The translations under genes and the position numbers were made by a program. The notes under the pieces were generated by a model. That model was not told the DNA's origin. It saw only the letters and a list, made by a program, of their open reading frames with translations, and searched no databases. Source: Micromonospora chaiyaphumensis (GTDB lineage: Bacteria > Actinomycetota > Actinomycetes > Mycobacteriales > Micromonosporaceae). From it: DNA of 64,000 nt. The stretch spans positions 1,174,662-1,238,661 of the forward strand of contig NZ_FMCS01000001.1 of assembly GCF_900091435.1 (NCBI RefSeq), in the 5' to 3' direction. How positions within the stretch are numbered: the stretch's first letter is position 1; every line of letters starts with the position of its first letter. Shown here piece after piece: positions 59,518 through 64,000 of the stretch.

Positions 59518-60705
59518 GTGTTGTCAGCCGACCCAGGCCGTGACGGTTCCGTCACGCGTCCCGAGGAGCTCCTCGCCGAACTCGCCGCGGTCCGCTCGGC
59601 CGCGGCCGCCGGCCGGCAGACGCACGTCGGCTTCCCGGTCGCCACCGACATCGACTACAGCCCGCTGGCGCCCCTGTTCGGCTCGCTGCTGAACAACATC
59701 GGCGACCCGTGGACCGACCCGGCCGGCGCCAACCACACCAAGCGGTACGAGCGGGAAGTGCTGGACTGGTTCGCCGACCTGTTCCAGGCGCCGGCCGACG
59801 ACCGCTGGGGCTATGTCACCTCCGGCGGCACCGAGGGCAACCTCTACGGCCTCTACCTGGCCCGGGCCCGCCTGCCCCGGGCGCTGGTCTACCACTCCGC
59901 CGAGGCGCACTACTCGGTGCCCAAGTGCGTCGACATCCTCGGCCTGGACTCGGTGGTGGTCCGCACCGACGAGCGCGGCGAGATGGACTACGACGACCTG
60001 GCCCGGATGGTCGACCGGCACCGGGACCGGCCGGCCGTCGTGGTGGCCACCTGCGGCACCACGATGACCGAGGCCGCCGACGACGCGCCGCGGATCCGGC
60101 AGCTGCTCGCCCGCACGCCCGTCCGCCACCACCTGCACGTCGACGGGGCGCTGGCCGGGGTCCCCCTCGCGCTGGCCGACGGGCGGGCCACGCTGCGGCT
60201 GGACGCCAGCGTCGACAGCATCTCCATCTCCGGCTACAAGTTCCTCGGCACGCCGGTGCCGTGCGGGGTGGTGCTGACCCGCCGCACCCTCCAGCAGCAG
60301 CTCGCCCGCACCGCCAACTACACCGGCACGGTGGACACCACGATGAGCGGCTCGCGCAGCGGCCACCCGGCGCTGCTGCTCTGGTACGCGATCCGCAGCC
60401 TGGGCCACGACGGCCTGCGGGAGCGCGCCGAGCGGGCCCGCGAGCTGGCCGCGTACGCGGTGCAGCGGCTCAACGAGGTGGGCTGGCCGGCCTGGCGGCA
60501 CGAGCACGCCTTCACCGTGGTCTTCCCGACCCCGCCCCCGGCCGTGACGGCGAAGTGGGTGCTGGCCAGCAGCGCCGGTCGCAGCCACCTCATCTGCATG
60601 CCCGGCGTCACGAGGGAGGCCGTCGACGACTTCGTGGCCGACGTGGCGGCCGGTGGCGCGCGCCTCGACGCGCTGCCCCGCCGCCGTCGGGAGCTGGTCC
60701 GCTGA
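59518..60705 (+). CDS. hdc: PLP-dependent histidine decarboxylase
   Basis: GTG at 59518 behind GAGGGAG; the frame is open 45 nt further up. Product 395 aa. The group II decarboxylase core is present: TSGGTEGNLYGLYLAR (about 100-115), HYSVPKCVDILGL, the cofactor Asp in HLHVDGALAG (D208) and the Schiff-base Lys in SISGYKFLGTP (K240). The roughly 390-aa length and the NNIGDPW and GTEGN motifs are typical of bacterial PLP-type histidine decarboxylases, which make histamine. Serine decarboxylases are close relatives and cannot be fully excluded. It may feed a siderophore or other natural product, but no such cluster is in view. Confidence 0.87.
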   Translation: MLSADPGRDGSVTRPEELLAELAAVRSAAAAGRQTHVGFPVATDIDYSPLAPLFGSLLNNIGDPWTDPAGANHTKRYEREVLDWFADLFQAPADDRWGYVTSGGTEGNLYGLYLARARLPRALVYHSAEAHYSVPKCVDILGLDSVVVRTDERGEMDYDDLARMVDRHRDRPAVVVATCGTTMTEAADDAPRIRQLLARTPVRHHLHVDGALAGVPLALADGRATLRLDASVDSISISGYKFLGTPVPCGVVLTRRTLQQQLARTANYTGTVDTTMSGSRSGHPALLLWYAIRSLGHDGLRERAERARELAAYAVQRLNEVGWPAWRHEHAFTVVFPTPPPAVTAKWVLASSAGRSHLICMPGVTREAVDDFVADVAAGGARLDALPRRRRELVR

Positions 60706-60747
60706 ACCGGGCGGCAAGGCTCGTCGCCGGCGCGCCTGGCGGCACCC

Positions 60748-61137
60748 TCAGGCAGTGCGGATGACGGTGCAGATGGCCGGGCCGTCGTCGGTGGCCCGCA
60801 GCAGGTAGCGGTAGCGCTCGCCGGGCACCGCCCGGCCCTGGCTGTCCAGGAACTCCCACCGCACCGCCACCTCGGTCAGCAGCGCGGAGACCTGCTGCAC
60901 GTCCTCGATGAGCGCGTGGGCCGCGACCAGTTCCCGCTCCTGGTAGTCGGGGGCCGCGCCGACGAAGCTGAGCGCCACGGCAGCCGGCGAGGTGAACGAG
61001 AAGCTGTACGTGTCGGCGACCACCAGCCCCGGCAGCGCGTAGCAGCCGGCGATGGCGGGCACGTCGGCGGTGGTCAGCGCCACGCCGTACCGGTCGAAGA
61101 AGTCGGCGAGTGTGTCGAGGTCCGTGGAAGCCGTCAC
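60748..61137 (-). CDS. NTF2/SnoaL-like protein
   Basis: GTG at 61137 (VTASTDLDTLADFFDRYG) is preferred because GGAGAG lies 5-10 nt upstream. Product 129 aa. A helix-helix start (DTLADFFDRYGVALTTADVPAIAGCYALPGLVV) followed by four strands is the usual NTF2-like cone fold. No catalytic residues are apparent. It converges on the histidine decarboxylase gene. It could be a small binding protein or enzyme of unknown substrate. Confidence 0.7.
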   Translation of the reverse strand: MTASTDLDTLADFFDRYGVALTTADVPAIAGCYALPGLVVADTYSFSFTSPAAVALSFVGAAPDYQERELVAAHALIEDVQQVSALLTEVAVRWEFLDSQGRAVPGERYRYLLRATDDGPAICTVIRTA

Positions 61138-61177
61138 GCCGCTCTCCATTGCCGCACGGCGGGCGCGGCAAACCTGG

Positions 61178-61840
61178 TCAGCGGGGCGGGATGCGCACCT
61201 CGATCTCCGCGCCGAGCTGGGCGCCACCCGTGAGGTCGAGGTCGTCGCCGCTCCAGAACCGCCCCGGGTCGTACCAGTTGGGCCGCCGGCCGGCGGGCAG
61301 CAGCCCCATCGCCTCGTAGGTCACGGCCACCACCTCCGCGCAGTACGCGGTCTCCAGCGCCCGGTCCCGGACCGGCACCCCGCCGGCGTCGGCCATGGAG
61401 GGTCGGCCGCGGCGCAGGTTCGGCACCCGGCCGCGGGCCCAGCGCCAGGCGAGCTGGGCCGTGGACGGGAACGGCGTGCCGTCGAGGCGGGCCACGGTGC
61501 GCAGCACCCCCTCCTCCATGGTGGTGCCGGCCGGCGGGTCGAGCTGGCGCAGCCAGGCCCGCTGGCCGTACCGGTTCGCCCACACGCAGACCGCGTCCCG
61601 CAGGTCGTGCAGCTGCACGCCGCGCTGGTGGGTGCCCGTCCACATGTCCCGCAGCGAGCGGCCCAGCTCGGCGTGCCACATCAGCGGCGGCATGTCGTCC
61701 AGCACCACGGCCATGCCCACGTGGTTGACTGGGCTGTTGGTAGTGAGCTGGATGGCGCGGTCCGGCACGCTGCGCCCGCGGAACACCCACAGGTCACCGG
61801 TGCGGGTCAGCTCGACCGCCTCGTCCAGGCTGATGCTCAT
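61178..61840 (-). CDS. Permuted papain-fold (YiiX/NlpC-P60-like) hydrolase
   Basis: ATG at 61840. Product 220 aa, no signal peptide. The permuted catalytic order is visible: His in NSPVNHVGMAVVLDD (about residue 39) and a second conserved His in LMWHAELGRS, then the Cys in ETAYCAEVVAVTYEAMGLL (about 172). This is the circularly permuted NlpC/P60 arrangement seen in YiiX/YebB and LRAT-like proteins, which act on amides or lipids. Upstream sits a divergent small membrane protein. Full length, but the substrate is unknown. Confidence 0.72.
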   Translation of the reverse strand: MSISLDEAVELTRTGDLWVFRGRSVPDRAIQLTTNSPVNHVGMAVVLDDMPPLMWHAELGRSLRDMWTGTHQRGVQLHDLRDAVCVWANRYGQRAWLRQLDPPAGTTMEEGVLRTVARLDGTPFPSTAQLAWRWARGRVPNLRRGRPSMADAGGVPVRDRALETAYCAEVVAVTYEAMGLLPAGRRPNWYDPGRFWSGDDLDLTGGAQLGAEIEVRIPPR

Positions 61841-61853
61841 GGAGGATCACCCT

Positions 61854-62033
61854 ATGCCGAAGCGGCAACGGATGCGGTGGTGGAAGTTGCTCGGCCTGGC
61901 CGGCCTCGCGGGAGTCGCGGCGACCGGCGTCGTCGTGGCGCGGGCGGAGCGGCGGCGCCGGGCGTACACCCCGGAGGAGATCCGGGACCGGCTGCGCGAG
62001 CGGCACGCGAAGGCCAGCCACCGGTCCTTCTGA
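61854..62033 (+). CDS. Small single-span membrane protein, 59 aa
   Basis: ATG at 61854 with GGAGG at 61841-61845, 8 nt upstream. The ribosome site abuts the ATG of the divergent gene. The peptide has a basic start (MPKRQRMRWWK), one helix (LLGLAGLAGVAATGVVVARA) and a charged tail (AYTPEEIRDRLRERH) that resembles a short coiled coil. A common actinobacterial small-protein type of unknown role. Confidence 0.7.
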   Translation: MPKRQRMRWWKLLGLAGLAGVAATGVVVARAERRRRAYTPEEIRDRLRERHAKASHRSF

Positions 62034-62044
62034 CCCACCCGGGC

Positions 62045-62413
62045 TCACCGGCCGCTGCGGCGCACCGCCTCGTCCAGGGCCTCCGGGGTCCGGGCGACCA
62101 GCGCGCTGCCGTCGTCCAGCAGCAGGATCGGGCGCTGGATCAGCTCGGGGTGCGCGACCAGCGCGGCGATCCAGCGCGGCTCCGTGGCATCGTCGCGGGG
62201 CCAGTCCGCCATCCCCAGCGCGGCGGCGGCCGGCTCGCCGGTGCGGCAGATCTCCCAGGCTCGGGCGTCCAGCCGGCGCAGCACCTCGGTCACCTCGTCC
62301 GCGCTCGGCGGCTCGGTGAGGTACGCCCGCAGCCGGTACGGCACCCGCGCCTCGTCCAGTGACGCGCGGGCGGCGGCGCACTTCGAGCAGGACGGGTTGT
62401 TCCAGATCTCCAT
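62045..62413 (-). CDS. ArsC/Spx-like thioredoxin-fold protein
   Basis: ATG at 62413 (MEIWNNPSCSKCAAAR), with another Met three codons upstream as alternative. Product 122 aa. The ArsC family signature is WNNPSCSKCAAA with Cys9 and Cys12, followed by YLTEPPSADEV and the family's RPILLLDDGSALVARTPEAL strand-turn. The Arg that contacts arsenate in true ArsC is replaced by a general pattern, so it may reduce arsenate or another disulfide rather than act in resistance. No ars genes are nearby. Confidence 0.82.
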   Translation of the reverse strand: MEIWNNPSCSKCAAARASLDEARVPYRLRAYLTEPPSADEVTEVLRRLDARAWEICRTGEPAAAALGMADWPRDDATEPRWIAALVAHPELIQRPILLLDDGSALVARTPEALDEAVRRSGR

Positions 62414-62478
62414 GCCCGACATGGTGGCACGCCCACTGTGGAGACCCCGACGGGGCAACGGAAGCGGGCCACCTCACT

Positions 62479-62484
62479 TACGAT
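62479..62484 (+). promoter_or_regulatory. -10 box of a leaderless gene
   Basis: TACGAT, 7 nt, then ATG at 62492. It selects this ATG over the one three codons earlier. Confidence 0.5.
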
Positions 62485-62491
62485 GAGCCAC

Positions 62492-63217
62492 ATGGAAAAC
62501 AGTTTCTGGGAGACACAGTTTGTTCTCGACCCGAAGCCCGCCCCCGTCGAGCGACACGGCGACGTGGACCTCTACCTGCCGGCCGGCGACGGCCCGCGAC
62601 CCGCGGTCGTCCTGGTGCACGGCGGCCCGCTGCCACCCGGTGCGCCCGACCCCCGCGAATGGCTGCTCTACCAGGGCTACGGCGCGCTCCTCGCCGAGGA
62701 GGGCGTGCTCGCCGCGATGCCCCGACTCCCCCTGCACACCCCCGGCGACCTGCCGGCGGCCGCCGCGCACCTCGCCGGCACCGCGGGCCTGCTCCGCGCC
62801 GACCCCCGCGTCGACCCGGACCGGCTGGCGCTCTGGTTCTTCTCCGGCAGCGGTCTGCTGCTGGCCGACTGGTTGCGCGACCCGCCTCCGTGGCTACGCG
62901 GGCTCGCCGCGACGTACCCGCTACTCGCGCCCCTGCCCGGCTGGCCGGTCGACCGGCGGTTCCACCCACTCGACGCACTCGACCAGGCCGGGGATCCGCC
63001 GCCACTCGTGCTGACCCTGGCCGGCCGCGAACGCCCCGAGATCGCCGCCATCAGCGAGGCGTTCACGGCCGCAGCAGCCCGTCGCGGGAGGCCGGTGCGC
63101 ATCGTGGCCGTACCGGACGGCCGGCACGGCTTCGATGCGCTGGACCACACCGAGGAGTCCCGCGCCGCCGTCCGCACCGCCCGCGACGCCCTCCTCACCC
63201 TCCTCACCGCCCCCTGA
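62492..63217 (+). CDS. Alpha/beta hydrolase
   Basis: ATG at 62492 (MENSFWETQFVLDPK), fixed by TACGAT 7 nt upstream. Product 241 aa, cytoplasmic. The oxyanion strand is VVLVHGGPLPPGAP (about 39-52). The nucleophile region is LALWFFSGSGLLLADWL (about 111-127) with Ser in a reduced SGSG elbow. The Asp/His end is VPDGRHGFDALDH. It is in the dienelactone-hydrolase/S9-like group. An esterase or peptidase activity is likely; substrate unknown. The Gly-x-Ser-x-Gly elbow is not classical, which lowers certainty about catalysis. Confidence 0.78.
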   Translation: MENSFWETQFVLDPKPAPVERHGDVDLYLPAGDGPRPAVVLVHGGPLPPGAPDPREWLLYQGYGALLAEEGVLAAMPRLPLHTPGDLPAAAAHLAGTAGLLRADPRVDPDRLALWFFSGSGLLLADWLRDPPPWLRGLAATYPLLAPLPGWPVDRRFHPLDALDQAGDPPPLVLTLAGRERPEIAAISEAFTAAAARRGRPVRIVAVPDGRHGFDALDHTEESRAAVRTARDALLTLLTAP

Positions 63218-63266
63218 CGCCCGGCCGCACCACGCAGGTCTCCGCGCACTTTCATGGCGTTCCACC

Positions 63267-63324
63267 CACCGGATCTTGGACAGTTTCCGTTCGCTGCGAA
63301 CACCAACTGTCCAAGATCTCGGTG
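63267..63324. repeat. Three-part palindromic repeat element
   Basis: Outer arms CACCG/CGGTG, middle arms GATCTTGGACAGTT (63272-63285) and AACTGTCCAAGATC (63305-63318), and an inner GTTCGC/GCGAAC hairpin (63289-63301). Only one unpaired base interrupts the outer stem. The form suggests a dispersed REP or MITE-like element or a strong cruciform, not a simple terminator. Confidence 0.6.
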
Positions 63325-63556
63325 AGTCGACTCGGGTGGTTGTCCGCTTCGCCGGGCGGGGCGTGGATCAGCGCGCCTGCGCGGTGTGGGGTGGATGTCC
63401 GGTTCTCGGTGGGTGGTTGCGGTCCGGGTGCCCGGTTTCGGGCGGTGTCGTCGGGTGGTCGGGGCCACCGTCGGGGCGGAATCGCGGCGCGGGTGGGGGC
63501 GTTGTACATGGCAGACCGCGCAGCATCCCGCCCCACCCCCGGGTGAGGCAGCCGCG

Positions 63557-63660
63557 GTGGGAATGACCGGCCCCCGCCGGTCGTTTACATCTCCCCGGGA
63601 CATCGGTTCAGGCGTGGGAATCACTGCCCGCCGCCGACGGTTACATCCCCGGGCCGCCCC
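63557..63660 (+). repeat. Imperfect tandem repeat, period 56-57 bp, two copies
   Basis: GTGGGAAT opens copies at 63557 and 63614. Both copies continue with CCGCCG-rich sequence, then TTACATC (63585 and 63641) and CCCCGGG. The TTACATC core recurs at a period of 56 bp, about five helical turns. Position upstream of a secreted-protein gene suggests a double binding site. Confidence 0.5.
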
Positions 63661-63778
63661 AGCAGGTCACCCCCCGATCGCCGGGCACCCCACCTGACTT
63701 TCCCCGTTTCAGCGGCACCTTCGCACCCCCCCTGTTGCGTGTGCCGCCAACCCCCGAACGGAAGGCGTTGATTTCATC

Positions 63779-64000
63779 ATGCGTACCAACACCATGCTGC
63801 GGAACACCGTTCTGACCGCCGCCGGCTTCGCCGCCACCGCTGGTGGGATCGCCGCCCCGGCCATCGCCGCCCACGCGGCCCCGGCCGAGAAGACCCAGGT
63901 CGTCGCCGACCGTAAGGGCCACGGCGAGCGGGAACTCGACGTCCGCTACGAGGCCCAGCCCAACTTCTACTACTGCGGTCCCGCCGCCACCCGCAACGCC
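63779..64000 (+). CDS. Secreted C39-like peptidase-domain protein, C-terminus missing
   Basis: ATG at 63779; 74 codons are visible before the window edge. A Sec signal peptide covers about residues 1-34 (VLTAAGFAATAGGIAAPAIAAHAAP). The mature start is charged (EKTQVVADRKGHGE) and leads into LDVRYEAQPNFYYCGPAATRNA, the N-terminal catalytic motif of C39/papain-like domains in which the Cys of YCGPA is the nucleophile. Actinomycetes export many such short proteins; they may be cysteine peptidases or processing enzymes. The rest lies outside the window. Confidence 0.8.
   Translation, partial: MRTNTMLRNTVLTAAGFAATAGGIAAPAIAAHAAPAEKTQVVADRKGHGERELDVRYEAQPNFYYCGPAATRNA

Larger units (their letters stand above)
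63218..63778. other. 560-bp intergenic region with two repeat structures
   Basis: No credible gene. It holds a complex palindrome (63267-63324) and two 57-bp imperfect direct repeats (63557-about 63660), listed separately. The right end provides the promoter and GGAAGG ribosome site (about 13 nt before the ATG) for the C39-like gene. Confidence 0.5.

Overview
The window is very GC-rich chromosomal DNA with tightly packed genes, GTG and TTG starts, and many TAnnnT -10 boxes placed 6-8 nt before a start codon (leaderless mRNAs). Gene content points to a mycelial actinobacterium of the Micromonosporaceae, most likely Micromonospora or a close relative. The signs are a DUF6230/DUF6114 pair, a MurD2/MurL pair, PucR and TetR regulators, secreted CBM2, AA10 and GH13 enzymes, and a mabA-inhA-ferrochelatase cluster. 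No rRNA, tRNA, CRISPR array or prophage was seen. The first and last genes are cut by the window edges.

Layout. 1-5.4 kb: a truncated membrane protein, an unknown cytosolic protein, then a secreted protein, a small ORF, a TetR regulator and the DUF6230/DUF6114 pair. 5.5-9.9 kb: divergent murD2 and murL, whose products together make the D-Glu position of the peptidoglycan stem peptide. A TnpB-only IS200/IS605-type element now lies between them. 9.9-21 kb: PucR regulator, Tat-exported serine hydrolase, argG, an rRNA methyltransferase, a ThDP enzyme, a RibD/DHFR-like reductase, a thymidylate-kinase-like protein and a class A penicillin-binding protein. 21-34 kb: a block in the same order as Mycobacterium tuberculosis moxR1 to Rv1488 (MoxR, DUF58, VWA, FabG/MabA, InhA, ferrochelatase, conserved hypothetical, NfeD, SPFH), with a serine hydrolase, a DUF3097 protein, a HAD phosphatase and an unusual RNA-structured small-ORF region set into it. 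34-41 kb: bacterial PH-domain membrane proteins, a PAP2 phosphatase, a thioesterase, an MBL-fold hydrolase, a divergent MarR/MFS pair and a PfkB sugar kinase.

42-59 kb is rich in secreted carbohydrate-active and surface proteins: an AA10 LPMO with CBM2, a beta-helix surface protein with a structured leader, a giant amylopullulanase and two tandem membrane-anchored CBM2 proteins. Asparagine synthase, Xaa-Pro aminopeptidase and an APC permease lie among them. 59-64 kb: a PLP histidine decarboxylase, an NTF2-like protein, a permuted papain-fold protein, a small membrane protein, an ArsC-like protein, an alpha/beta hydrolase, a 560-bp intergenic region with two repeat structures, and the start of a secreted C39-like protein.

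The most unusual features are the transposon-split murD2/murL pair and a mini-ORF at 30.6 kb whose near-perfect Shine-Dalgarno sequence is buried in a hairpin that displays the start codon in its loop.
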